DNA of 64,000 bases from assembly GCA_965223435.1 (NCBI GenBank), contig CBDCWQ010000020.1, positions 434,001 to 498,000 on the forward strand, given 5' to 3'. This stretch comes from CBDCWQ01 sp965223435. Lineage in GTDB: Bacteria > Myxococcota > Kuafuiibacteriia > Kuafuiibacteriales > Kuafuiibacteriaceae. The notes below the pieces were generated by a model. The model was not told the DNA's origin, did not search any database, and worked only from the letters and a program-made list of their open reading frames with translations. Positions 44,721 to 54,300 of the stretch are shown in pieces (position 1 is the stretch's first letter; each line of letters begins with the position of its first letter). Made by a program: the position numbers and the translations under genes.

Positions 44721-46811
44721 ATGAGCCCGAAGATTCAAGAGCGACACCTGAGCAAGTCGGCATATGTTTACCTCCGGCAGTCGACGATGGGTCAGGTTCG
44801 TCATCACCGGGAGAGCACCGAGCGACAGTACGCGTTGAAGGACAAGGCGATACGCCTGGGTTGGCGGGCCGATCGGATCAAAGTATTGGATGGGGACCTG
44901 GGCTTGTCAGGGACCCAGTCGACGACCCGGACGGACTTCCAAATGTTGGTCGCCGATGTGTCGATGAACAAAGTCGGTGCGGTGTTCTCCTTGGAAGTCT
45001 CGCGTCTTTCGAGATCCAACACAGATTGGCACCGCCTGTTAGAGCTCTGCGCGTTGACGGAGACTTTGATCATCGACGGGGACGGCTGCTACGACCCGTC
45101 GGACTTCAATGATCAACTTTTGCTCGGTTTAAAGGGGACGATGTCTTCGGCAGAATTGCACTTCATTCGCGCCCGTCTCCAGGGTGGTAAGATCAACAAG
45201 GCGAAGAAGGGAGAGCTTCGTTCCCCGTTGCCGGTGGGGTACGTGTACGATGAATCGGGCCGGACATTGGTCGATCCGGATAAAGAAGTTCGGGGCGCGA
45301 TCAATCTGTTGTTCGACACGTTCAAGGAATTGGGTAGCGCGTATGGCGTTGTTCATCACTATGCCAAAAATCAACTGAAGTTTCCGAAGCGTTCTTATGG
45401 GGGTGCATGGGATGGAAAGCTTATCTGGGGTAATTTGGTGCATGGGCGCGTCCGAGGTGTGCTGAGGAATCCTGGGTACGCTGGGGCTTACGTTTACGGT
45501 CGCTATGGGTACGAGAAAACGATCACCGAAGATGGCCGTATTCAGACCAAGATCTACGAAAAACCCATGGAAGAATGGTCGGTGGTGATCCAAGATCACC
45601 ACGAGGGCTATATCTCATGGGATGACTTCGTGGAGCACCGACAGATGCTGACAAAAAACCAAACGAATGGGCAAGAGAGACGACTTCCTGGTCCAGCGCG
45701 GGAAGGTTTAGCTTTGATGCAGGGACTTTTGCTCTGTTCGGATTGCGGCCGTCATATTTCTGTTCGTTATACAGGCAACGGTGGTCTCTATCCGACCTAC
45801 CAATGCACGTGGAAGAAGCGCGATGGGATCTCTCATCGACACTGTATCAATATTTCTTGCGGTCTTGTTGATGGAATCGTGTCCGAACGGATTATAGAAG
45901 TCCTTCAGCCCTCAGAGATCAAGATAGCACTTCGCGCATTCGAGGAGCTGGAGCGGAGAAGTACGGCCGTCGATCGGCAATGGCAACTCCAAATTGAACG
46001 AGCAGAATACGAGTCCAATCTCGCTCAGCGACGTTATGATGAGGTAGACCCGTCCAATCGAAATGTCGCCTCGACGCTCGAAGCTCGATGGAACGATGCG
46101 CTTTTGAACCTCGAATCCATTCGCGAAAAATATGATGAACACCGTAAGAAAGAAGGTCTGTCCGACTGGAAGGAACGAAAGGCTGAGATTCTCACGCTGG
46201 GCCAAGATTTGCCTCGCCTTTGGCGTTCAAAAACGACGAAGTCCAAAGACCGTAAGAGGATTTTACGCCTTTTGATCCAGGATATCACCGTCAAGAAGCA
46301 ACCCGGCGCCAAGACAGTACAGCTACAAATCCGTTGGCAGGGCGGAGCAACTGAGGCGCTGGAGGTCGACATTCCGCCGAATATCGCGGACAAGTGGCGC
46401 CATTCTCCTGAGATCGTAGACCGGGTGCGAGCACTGGCCAAGACGCTTACGGATGGACAGATTGCCAGGAAGTTTACCGCGGAAGGTTTGCAGTCCAATA
46501 AAGGGAATGATTTTACTGCAAGCGGGATCTCGTGGATCCGGTATAAGCATTCTATCCGTGCTCCAAACCTCAAACGTTCGGAAGAGCTCACGGTCAAAGA
46601 AGTTGCCTCGAAGTTCGACGTCAGCGCCCACGTGGTGTACTACTGGATCGATCGGAAGATGCTAAAGGCTCGCAAGCTCAACTCCGGATCTCCCTGGTGG
46701 ATTACGCTCGATCACAAAACAGAACGGAAGTTACTTCAGTGGACTGAGTCCTCCCCTCGCATTGCAAAGAGCCGCAAATCCCAAACGCGCATTGAAGGAG
46801 GTGCATTATGA
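44721..46811 (+). CDS. Large serine recombinase
   Basis: 696 aa with GAGGAG upstream of the ATG. The N-terminal resolvase/invertase domain has the nucleophilic Ser in YLRQSTMGQ (residue ~18) and the SLEVSRLSRSN motif. A recombinase domain follows (RSYGGAWDGK, VRGVLRNPGYAGAYVYGR), then the zinc ribbon CSDCGRH...CTWKKRDG...C (~335-385) and a coiled-coil region (~390-490). The C-terminal ~150 residues contain two helix-turn-helix-like stretches (LTDGQIARKFTAEGLQ and ELTVKEVASKFDVSAHVVYYW). All parts for integration and excision appear intact, so the element may still be mobile. It ends 19 bp before the right edge. Confidence 0.94.
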   Translation: MSPKIQERHLSKSAYVYLRQSTMGQVRHHRESTERQYALKDKAIRLGWRADRIKVLDGDLGLSGTQSTTRTDFQMLVADVSMNKVGAVFSLEVSRLSRSNTDWHRLLELCALTETLIIDGDGCYDPSDFNDQLLLGLKGTMSSAELHFIRARLQGGKINKAKKGELRSPLPVGYVYDESGRTLVDPDKEVRGAINLLFDTFKELGSAYGVVHHYAKNQLKFPKRSYGGAWDGKLIWGNLVHGRVRGVLRNPGYAGAYVYGRYGYEKTITEDGRIQTKIYEKPMEEWSVVIQDHHEGYISWDDFVEHRQMLTKNQTNGQERRLPGPAREGLALMQGLLLCSDCGRHISVRYTGNGGLYPTYQCTWKKRDGISHRHCINISCGLVDGIVSERIIEVLQPSEIKIALRAFEELERRSTAVDRQWQLQIERAEYESNLAQRRYDEVDPSNRNVASTLEARWNDALLNLESIREKYDEHRKKEGLSDWKERKAEILTLGQDLPRLWRSKTTKSKDRKRILRLLIQDITVKKQPGAKTVQLQIRWQGGATEALEVDIPPNIADKWRHSPEIVDRVRALAKTLTDGQIARKFTAEGLQSNKGNDFTASGISWIRYKHSIRAPNLKRSEELTVKEVASKFDVSAHVVYYWIDRKMLKARKLNSGSPWWITLDHKTERKLLQWTESSPRIAKSRKSQTRIEGGAL

Positions 46812-46830
46812 AGCGTCCGTCCCTCGAATT

Positions 46831-47832
46831 CGCGATCGCGTGGTACAGGCTGCACTGAAGATCGTTTTGGAGCCCATTCTGGAACCTCGATTTTACGAGC
46901 ACTCCTATGGATTCCGCCCCAAACGATCCGCCCACGAGGCGCTAGAAAGAGCAGGACGGCTCATCGGCGCGGGCTATCGGCATGTTCTGGACCTGGACGT
47001 CCGCAACTTTTTCGACAGTGTGCCTCACGGCGCTCTTCTTAAAGTAGTGAGGCGTTACACAAGTGACCGGCGAGTTCTCGGTCTTGTCAAGGCGATCCTA
47101 AAGGCTCCTATTCAGGAGTCCAACGGCGTCCTACGACGGCCTAAAAGTGGTTGTCCTCAAGGGGGTCCGCTCAGTCCGTTATTGGCTAACGCATATCTGG
47201 ATGTCCTGGACCAATGGTTTCTTGAGAACGTGCGCTACAGGGATGCGGTGCTTCTTCGGTACTGTGATGATGCCATTTTGGTAAGTCGCACTCCGGTGGC
47301 GCAGCTCCATCGACGCATTTCGCAGAAGCTCCAAAGTATGGGTCTAGCACTTCACCCCGACAAAACTCGAGAGGTTGATATGGGACGCAACGGCGCCCAT
47401 GTGGACTTCCTCGGCTATCGGTTCGCCCGTCGAAAGGCGCGAAACGGAAAAGCGTTGGTGCTGCTGATGTATCCAAGAGCAAAAGCGATGAATGCATTCC
47501 GGCGACGCATGCGAGAACTATTGCCGTCTCGAGGGCCCCCGATATCGCAGGAACGAGTACGGAAGACAAATGCCGTTATCCGAGGCTGGGTACAATACTT
47601 CGCTCGCAGTACCTGTAAGGCCCCATTTCGGGCGCTGGACCGGTTTACGAAAGCGCGAGTACGCCGGCTTTTGGTGCGTCCTCGAAAGATCCGGGGGCGT
47701 GGCACACGCCGATACTCAGACCAATGGCTCACCGAGCGACTCGGTCTTCTCAGTGTCTACTATGTCTATGTCGAAACCCGCCAGCAACTGAAAGCGGTCG
47801 GAAGAATGGGACGGGAGAGCCCGGTGCGTTAG
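46831..47832 (+). pseudogene. ltrA: Group II intron reverse transcriptase/maturase, 3' part
   Basis: Continues from RDRVVQAALKIVLEPILEP through the RT core: HSYGFRPKRSAHEAL, LDLDVRNFFDSV, CPQGGPLSPLLANAYLD and RYCDDAILV. The active-site box is YCDD rather than the usual YADD, with both Asp retained. Maturase domain X is present (TNAVIRGWVQYFARS...FRALDRFTKARVRRLL). There is no HNH endonuclease. It is separated from its 5' part by the recombinase element; an in-frame ATG at 46762 lies in the foreign DNA. Confidence 0.9.
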
Positions 47833-47848
47833 TAGCGCACGCCGGGTT
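47818..47848 (+). ncRNA. Group II intron domain V-like hairpin
   Basis: Starts with the catalytic AGC triad. AGCCCGG (47818-47824) pairs with CCGGGTT (47842-47848), including the usual G-T pair. A two-base CG bulge (47840-47841) and a TGCGT/GCGCA upper stem follow. The loop has five bases rather than a GNRA tetraloop and the hairpin is slightly short. It overlaps the reverse-transcriptase stop codon. Confidence 0.55.
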
Positions 47849-47968
47849 CGATGGGCGCTGGATGGAAACGGGCGATGGAACGAACTGAGGCACCGGCAGA
47901 TACGGTGAAAGCCGCCGGAAACAGCTACTCCTCGGTCCTAAAGTACCGCGCCATCCTTCGACCCTACT

Positions 47969-48673
47969 ATCGATGCCCCGAAAACATCGAAGAAGACCCA
48001 CCGCTTCAGCGTACGACTCGGTCACCGCCATTCGTTCGATGTTCTCCATGAGGTCCTTCAATCGCTCCTCTATCTGTTCCATCGAACGAAGATAGTCATG
48101 GAAGGTGGCGGCGTCCGCTTCATGCTCAAATGAAAGGCCCTTAAGCCAATGCCTATGAGCCAGGCTCCAGTTCTTGGTGCCCGTGAAGGAAAGACCACGA
48201 CGCAAAAGCCATTTAGATAATCGATGCCGCGCGCGCATTAGATCTTCTTGCGCATCCTCCCGACATCGACATAGATCGCGCACCGCCTCGTCGTCAGCTT
48301 GCGGAGGATGAACTTCCGTGAGCAGACAGGCACGGAACAGCTCGGCGAGCTTCCTCGCATCGCGTCTATCCGTCTTGATCCGCTCGCCCGCTTTTCTTGG
48401 CACCAGCGCCGGTGCGATCACCTCGCACACCAACCGGCCTTTGCTCAGCGCCTGAAGCGTTCGCTGCAAGGCAAAGCCGCAAACTCCTGCCTCGTAGCAA
48501 CACCGGATTTCTCCTGGAGCCTCTCTCTCCAGTTTACGCACCAGCCGTTTGAGCGCCTTCGGCTCATTGTTCACTTTCCATTCTTCGGTCGTTTTTCGCC
48601 TCGGCAGAAGCATGGCTACGCTGATAAATTTCTTGTGTGCGTCCATTCCAATCCATGTGATACCCTTCGCCAT
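47969..48673 (-). pseudogene. IS110-family transposase, 5' part
   Basis: From MAKGITWIGMDAHKKF (AAAGGAG just upstream), the DEDD-type RuvC-like N-terminal domain is complete: the first Asp in IGMDAH, CYEAGVCGFALQRTL, and KTDRRDARKLAELFRA. Similarity ends at LLRCFRGID, exactly at the intron boundary, after which the frame is nonsense. IS110 enzymes are guided by an RNA from the element's own ends; no such RNA could be marked here. The C-terminal fragment is at 42938-43069. Confidence 0.88.
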
Positions 48674-48792
48674 GACCGGCTCCTTTCGTATGCGGCTCTG
48701 GCACCGCACGGTGCTAACCCGCGCTCTAAAGTTCCCTGCATTGTAGCAGGGCCTACGATTGCGGGCCGGTCACTCCATAGGGTCTAGTGAAT

Positions 48793-49045
48793 TTATTGTT
48801 CAGCACGGGGTCGGTTGCACTTCTGGCAGTATTCGTACCGCGGTTTTTTGCCGGACCCGGAACAATTTAAACATACGTATGAGTCGCTTTTGCCAATCAT
48901 CCATGAAGTATCAGGATTGTACGTGTAGTTTTCTTCCGGAGCTTCCGTGTTGACTACGATCTCTGCCCCGGTGCCCTGGCACGTCCCGCAGAGCTTATAA
49001 GTTGTTGTCCACGAATGCCGGTCGGCCCCTCTGTGCCAACGAACG
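48793..49045 (-). pseudogene. 3' remnant of a zinc-ribbon (CxxCxGxG) protein gene, cut by the IS3-type element
   Basis: A minus-strand frame of ~84 codons carries CGTCQGTG and CLNCSGSGKKPRYEYCQKC, DnaJ-like cysteine repeats, ending PRAEQ. It has no start codon and its upstream side is the left inverted repeat of the IS3-type element, which suggests that the insertion removed the 5' part. The rest of the gene was not found on the other side of the element. Function unknown. Confidence 0.5.
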
Positions 49046-49072
49046 TGAGACAGTAACCTGTTCCGAAATTAG
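49046..49072 (+). repeat. Left terminal inverted repeat of the IS3-type element
   Basis: Begins TGAGACAGTAACCTGTT and pairs with the repeat at 50686-50710; the match has one base inserted. It also supplies the last codons of the interrupted zinc-ribbon frame on the minus strand. Confidence 0.75.
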
Positions 49073-49235
49073 AGAGTCAGTTGTCGTTGTCGTAGACGAC
49101 CTACTCGTCCGCACCCGTGTGATCCATAGCACATCGTGAACCTCCAGGAGGTGGTGGGGGTGCGGGGGAGGAGGAGACTACAAACCTGTGACCAGGTTGT
49201 TGGTGACCTGTGGAGAGCGGAGATGAGATTGTGAA

Positions 49236-49655
49236 ATGCAGATGGCAATCAAGAAGAATGGTAAAGCCGATCCGGAAGTTTTAGAGCGGCCGAAACGTCG
49301 GACCTTCACGGCCGAGTACAAGATGAAGATTCTCAGGGAGATCGATGGGTGCAAGGAAGCCGGTGAGATCGGCGCTCTCCTTCGGAGGGAGGGGCTCTAC
49401 TCATCGACGATCACCCATTGGCGTAAACAGCGGGACAACGGTGCTTTCGTCGGGCTTGGACCCAAGAAGCGGGGCCGTAAGCCAGGGCGACGAAAGGACC
49501 CGATGGTGGTCGAAAATGATCGGCTCCGTCGGGAAAATGCTCGGCTTCAGCAGAAGCTTGGACAGGCTGAGGCGATCATCGAGATCCAAAAAAAAGTCTC
49601 GCAGGTTCTGGGGATTCCGCTGAAGACGATCGACGAAGAAGGGAGCGAATCATGA
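49236..49655 (+). CDS. IS3-family transposase OrfA (helix-turn-helix subunit)
   Basis: 139 aa. The N-terminal HTH region is RRTFTAEYKMKILREID...LLRREGLYSSTITHWRKQ. A leucine-zipper-like coiled coil follows (ENDRLRRENARLQQKLGQAEAIIEIQKK). It binds the element ends and pairs with OrfB. The stop overlaps the OrfB start by four bases (ATGA), so OrfB is probably made by translational coupling rather than by a frameshift. Confidence 0.92.
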   Translation: MQMAIKKNGKADPEVLERPKRRTFTAEYKMKILREIDGCKEAGEIGALLRREGLYSSTITHWRKQRDNGAFVGLGPKKRGRKPGRRKDPMVVENDRLRRENARLQQKLGQAEAIIEIQKKVSQVLGIPLKTIDEEGSES

Positions 49656-50689
49656 ACGCAGCCACCGAGTTTACCAAGGGCAACTCAATCGCCAAAGCCC
49701 CGCTGTGCGCAGCACTCGCGATTCCCCGGGCAACCCTCTACCGTCGCCTCGATCCAAAGGTGACAGTTGAGCGACCTCGGCCCACTCCTGCGCGAGCCCT
49801 TCGTCCTGAAGAGCGACAGTCTGTGCTCGCTGTTCTTCATAGCGATCGGTTTGTCGATAAGGCGCCAACAGAGGTATATGCCACGCTTTTAGATGAAAGA
49901 AAGTACCTGTGCTCGGTCCGAACGATGTATCGGATTCTCGCCGCGAACAAGGAGGTGCGCGAACGCCGCGATCAGCTTCGTCATCCGGCGTATGCCAAGC
50001 CGGAGCTGCTTGCCACGTCGCCCAACGAACTATGGTCGTGGGACATAACCAAGCTGCTCGGCCCCGAGAAATGGACCTACTACTACCTGTACGTCATGCT
50101 CGACGTGTACAGTCGATACGTGGTCGGCTGGATGGTGGCAAATCGTGAATCGGGTACACTGGCCAAGCGTTTTATCAAGGAGACCCTGCAAAAGCAGATG
50201 ATCGAACCAAACCAACTCACTATTCACGCTGATCGGGGCACGTCCATGCGCAGCAAGCCAGTCGCCCTACTCATGGCCGATCTTGGCGTCACGAAGACAC
50301 ATAGTCGTCCGTACACCTCCACGGACAATCCGTTCTCGGAGGCGCACTTCAAAACGATGAAGTACCGACCGGAGTTTCCGGAGCGTTTCGGGTGCCTGGA
50401 AGACGCCAGGCTTTTCTGCCGCACATTCTTTGCCTGGTACAATGACGAACACCGTCACTCGGGTCTGGCTCTTCTCACGCCCAGCGACATTCACCACGGT
50501 CGCACAGACACCGTGCTCAACGTGCGCCAGAAGGCGCTACTTAAGGCCTACGAAGCGAAGCCAGAACGCTTTGTTCATGGCCCACCACGCGTGGCACATC
50601 CGCCGCAAGAGGTCTGGATCAACAACCCAGCACTCGCGGCCTCACATCAAAAACCAACCGAGCAGTCGCAAGAGGAGGTGCTACACTAA
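49652..50689 (+). CDS. IS3-family transposase OrfB (DDE integrase)
   Basis: 345 aa with the retroviral-integrase (rve) core. Catalytic residues are the Asp of ELWSWDITKL, the Asp of TIHADRGTSM and the Glu of NPFSEAHFKT. HTH_21-like helices precede them (RTMYRILAANKEVRERRDQLRHP). The C-terminus (YNDEHRHSGLALLTPSDIH) is standard for the family. The stop codon lies inside the right inverted repeat. All residues needed for transposition are present. Confidence 0.95.
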   Translation: MNAATEFTKGNSIAKAPLCAALAIPRATLYRRLDPKVTVERPRPTPARALRPEERQSVLAVLHSDRFVDKAPTEVYATLLDERKYLCSVRTMYRILAANKEVRERRDQLRHPAYAKPELLATSPNELWSWDITKLLGPEKWTYYYLYVMLDVYSRYVVGWMVANRESGTLAKRFIKETLQKQMIEPNQLTIHADRGTSMRSKPVALLMADLGVTKTHSRPYTSTDNPFSEAHFKTMKYRPEFPERFGCLEDARLFCRTFFAWYNDEHRHSGLALLTPSDIHHGRTDTVLNVRQKALLKAYEAKPERFVHGPPRVAHPPQEVWINNPALAASHQKPTEQSQEEVLH

Positions 50690-50710
50690 ATTCAAACAGG
50701 GACTGTCTCA
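50686..50710 (-). repeat. Right terminal inverted repeat of the IS3-type element
   Basis: Read on the minus strand from 50710 it starts TGAGACAGTCCCTGTT, matching the left repeat. It includes the stop codon of OrfB. Confidence 0.75.
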
Positions 50711-50720
50711 AACTCGTTGA

Positions 50721-50922
50721 CACGTTCCGGCCGAGGTATCGGAGATTGCGCAAGCGCTTGAACTTGCCCGAAGCGTTGAAAATCTTTCGGGGCAGTTCGC
50801 CAAAAAGAAAGTGAAGAAACGAACATATTGGTACTTTCAGTACCGAGATGTAAATGGGCAGCTACTTTTCGAACCACATCGGGCGCCGCATTCACATTCA
50901 GACCGACAAACCCCTCTATAAG
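50721..50922 (+). pseudogene. Gene fragment with a KKRTYWYFQYRD motif
   Basis: A short plus-strand frame reads EIAQALELARSVENLSGQF followed by KKKVKKRTYWYFQY, which looks like real protein. It has a stop just upstream and no start, and it runs into the alpha-2-macroglobulin relic in another frame. The YWYFQ segment recalls small nucleotidyltransferase-type proteins, but the match is too short for a call. Confidence 0.3.
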
Positions 50923-51269
50923 CCTAAAGAGACGATTTGGATCAAGACGTGGGACCTCGAGGCGCGAAGTCTGCACGGAGGCGCTGCTCGTCCAGTCACT
51001 CAATATGCGCTTACTAGCCCGAAGGGGGCCGCGGTCCTTCGCAAAAACGTCCAGCCGCAAGCAGGCATGGCCACCAACGACTTTGTCATCCCAGGGAAAT
51101 CATCTTGTGCTTCCGAGACATGAAACCCAAGGAAGTGAAAGAAATCCCGCTGGACCTGGTCGCAACCATTCCGGGGCGATACACCGGCCCAGCTTCAAGA
51201 GCCTACCTCTACTACACCGACGATCAGAAAGTTTGGGCCGACCCCCTCAAGATCTCGGTCTCCCGTTGA
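50854..51269 (+). pseudogene. Alpha-2-macroglobulin family relic with internal deletion
   Basis: Two pieces in different frames. The first (50854-51123) carries IHIQTDKPLYKPKETIWIKT and YALTSPKGAAVLRKNVQPQ, the MG2-type domain near the start of bacterial alpha-2-macroglobulins. The second (51120-51269) reads VATIPGRYTGPASRAYLYYTDD...VWADPLKISVSR, resembling the end of the same family. More than a thousand residues, including the thioester region, are missing between them. The two pieces overlap by ATGA. It cannot be a functional protease trap. Confidence 0.6.
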
Positions 51270-51320
51270 ATCGCGAAGTCTACTCTTGGACCGAGTGAGG
51301 CGGTGCTTTCTGGATGTGCT

Positions 51321-54300
51321 CTAATCCAAGCGAAACTCTACTAGTGACCAGCCTTCGGTCTCCATGGGAGTCACCACGAAGGCAAAGCTGATTTCTTCTT
51401 TTCCTGGTTCAACCTCCCACAACCCGGCTTTCCTTAGGTGGGGAGTGTTTCTTGCGTAGCCACGGAATTCGGCTGCTTCGATTTTCTCTTGCACGTAGAT
51501 GATATGGTCGATGCCTTGGAGTGCTTTTTCGTCTATCTCTCCGCCGTCGTCAACCAACATGAACTCGGGCATTATTTCCCTGAAAGACTCATTGTCTGCT
51601 GTCTTGCGGTAGGCTTCGCTCGGTGTCACGCGGGCTCTGACAATTCTTGGGCCGCCGGGCGATTTAGATTTGTCGGTGACCTTAGGAATCTTAGGGCGCG
51701 GGAAGCTCAGATTTGGGCGTTTGGTGAGGGCGTCTACGGAGGCATCGAGTGATTTGAGGAGGGCCTGGGTTTCGGCCTCAAAGCCTGGGGGAATCGCCGG
51801 CTCGTGATAGATGTCTTTGGGGACCTTGTACATGGCAAGGTCCATCTTTGAGACCAATAGATTGACGTAGGTTCTGAGTTCGCTGAGTGTCTCTTCGCGG
51901 GACAGGGCATTGATGCGCGCGATTGAGCTTGTGGTGTCCTGAATCTCGGTGTCATCCATGAAGGCGGCAAGGTACTGGTGCGCGTCGCGGTGGGCTTTCA
52001 GGTTTTGCTTGTAGATCTCCAAGTGGGTCTTGAGGGCGTCGAATGCGGCTGGGTTTTTCGCGCGGATCGCATCGTGAAGGTCCAGCAGGGTCTGGGCAAA
52101 CTCTGCAAGGCCTTGGCGGAGGAGCGGCCGGTGCGAAAACACGTGTCGTAACCACTTTTTCCATTCGGGACGCGCCCAGCTGGTTACACCGGGTTCGATT
52201 TTGTGTGGCTCCGGGCCTACATGGGCACCGGCAGGTCGCTTTTTCGATAGTTTAGGACCCTTGGTTGATGTCTTGTTATCCCCTTCCGGACCGAAGGATG
52301 CTGCGCTGAGAACGCCGCCGTGGATTTCGGCGCTGGCGCGGTCGAAATCGGTGCGGATCGCGAGCCCAACGAGGTAGAGCCATGGTTCTCGGAATGCGTC
52401 CGGAAGGGTCTCGGTGATCGTCTCCACCTTGACCCATAGCGGGTGTCTTTGAACAAAAGCGTCCAGCACTTCCGACCTTGGACGGGTTGCCGCGAGACGA
52501 TAAACTTCCCACAGGCTCCCGTCGGTTGGCGAGAGGACCCCGACTTGGCTCGTGAATTTGGACTCGAATCCGATCCAATCTGAGCGAATGTAGTAGATGT
52601 GCTCGTCATCGAATGACATGGAGGGGCCGTCTAGGGGATTTTCGAGGTGGGTAGAGGCGTAGATGGATACCGTCTTTCGTAAATCTTCTTCATTGCGAAG
52701 ATAGGTTTCGAGAGGCTGGGCCACGGCCTCTTTGGGATCGATTACGCCTTCGTATCTCCACAACCAAGGAGAAGGCTTTTCGTTTCCAATGAACATGGTC
52801 TCGAGCCCGGAATCGACTTCGGTGCCGAGCGTGCTCAGGTACGCGAGCGCGTTGCTGCTGGCAAAAGCGGTCACGACGAGCTCTGGAGGCAGATGAAGAA
52901 GGTCGTCTATCCATTTGATCGCAGCCTGGGAGACTCGATTGACAGCCTTGCCCCGGACAAGGATCAGCTTGCCCCCAGCGTTGGAGAGGGGGGAATCGAC
53001 CCGACTTGGGGGGGCTTCGTGGAGGGCGTGGTGTGCGTCAATGAACCATATGATCGCTGTGCTTGAAGAGAGGCGAGTCGACAAGTTCTGAATTCGCTGG
53101 CTTGAATACGAAAATCCATGATCTTGGACAAAGTCCTGAGCGCTCACCCAAAGGCGCTCGGCTTCAGCCTGGAACAGTTCCGACGAAGCGTGCTCTGAAT
53201 GGGTGGCGAAGGCGTGGAGCCCCATGATGAGCCCCATGGTCGCTTCCAGATGGTATGATTCATCTTGAAGTTCGCTGGGTGCGATGTAGGGATCCCTAAA
53301 CGAATTTTGAAAGTAGTGGGCACCCCAGTACCGCGTTTGCTCGGCGCAACTGACCAAGGTTGGCTGGCAAGCATGTTTCCCGAAGCCCAAAGGTCGGGTA
53401 TAGCTGAGCACCGTGTACTGTAAGCATTGAGACAATCGCTCCACATAAATGTTGTCGTCGCCGATCTGGCCGAGGGAGCGTTTCAGGTCTTGATAGTCGA
53501 CCGAAAGAGACAACCAGCTACAGTTGTCGATGGCGCTGTGCCGGCTCTTTTTAAGATAGGGTGTGCCGAAGTTGTCTTCGAGAATTTCACCTCCGGTGAC
53601 AATTCTACCTAGGTTTCCGTGAGTGAGTGCTTCTTGTAGCGCTTGTTTGCGCGTGGTCTCATGCGCTATTTGAACTTGGGTGTCTGGCCCGGATCGGCTA
53701 GATTTTTCGAGGGCCTGGATCGCGATGTGAAATTCATCTTTCCAGCCTCGATCATCCCATAGGGCGTAGAAAATGCCGTCCCGTAGCCGGTTTCGCCATG
53801 ACTCCAGCGTTTCGAGATCGGTCAGGCCCAGCGCTTGGTTGTGATCGATGGCATGATTCAGGACTGACAACACATCGAGGTTGTGCTCGGTGACCACATG
53901 GTTCGTCTTGATGCGTTGGCGCAGGGCGTTCCACTCGGGCTCACTGATGGTGCGCTCCTGCCAGGTGCTGCTTGAGAGCGCCTGAGTAGCGCAGTCGATG
54001 TGAGGCCCCTGTAGGCAGACCTTGATGGTGGGCGGTGTCGAGTAGCTCTTGTAGCCGATGGCGTCCAAGACACTGTAGTACGCGAAGCGTTCGTTTGGGT
54101 TTTTGGCCACCCTTTCACCCGCGTCGGTTTTGAGCTTCCAGGGATCAGCGGCGTGTGCAAGCCCAGATGCGGTCCAGCCAGCAGTCATCAGGAGAATTTC
54201 GCGACCGTCGGTCCAGGTCAGCGGTCGCTGATGTGCTTGAAGGCCCCAGAGCGCGTTTTGGTAGCAGCGTCGAAGCTGGGCCTGTTCTTCCGGGGAGCGG

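Larger units (their letters stand above)
43901..46830 (+). mobile_element. Serine-recombinase mobile element inserted in the intron reverse transcriptase
   Basis: About 2.93 kb lies between the two reverse-transcriptase halves. Gene order is DUF5372-like, DUF6788-like, large serine recombinase, all on the plus strand with small spacings. The rejoined host sequence restores PTVR-DRVVQ in frame, which fixes the edges to within a few bases. The exact crossover dinucleotide and any flanking att repeats could not be settled by eye. There are no terminal inverted repeats, as expected for serine recombinases. Confidence 0.82.
43070..47967 (+). mobile_element. Group II intron, inserted antisense in the IS110-family element and itself interrupted
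   Basis: Boundaries are set where IS110 similarity stops (43069) and resumes (47969), so they are approximate. The 5' ~425 nt are non-coding and structured-looking, as expected for intron domains I-III. A reverse transcriptase follows, split by a serine-recombinase element, then a domain-V-like hairpin at 47818-47848, and a 3' end reading CCCTAC. The strand is opposite to the transposase. The distance from domain V to the proposed 3' end (~119 nt) is longer than usual for domain VI. Confidence 0.6.
49046..50710 (+). mobile_element. IS3-family-like insertion sequence, apparently complete
   Basis: 1665 bp bounded by imperfect inverted repeats that share TGAGACAGT and, after a one-base shift, CTGTT and TTAG. 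It carries two overlapping ORFs, orfA and orfB. No clear target-site duplication was seen (flanks GAACG and AACTC). The element is probably still able to move. Confidence 0.82.

Noticed and set aside
44603..45112. Plus-strand frame overlapping the start of the serine recombinase
   Set aside because: Mostly in an alternative frame of the recombinase catalytic domain. Only the first ~38 codons lie outside, and they are not recognisable.
47880..47915. Second candidate for intron domain V around GGTGAAAGCC
   Set aside because: It has a GAAA loop but no lower stem with the AGC triad. The hairpin at 47818-47848 fits better.
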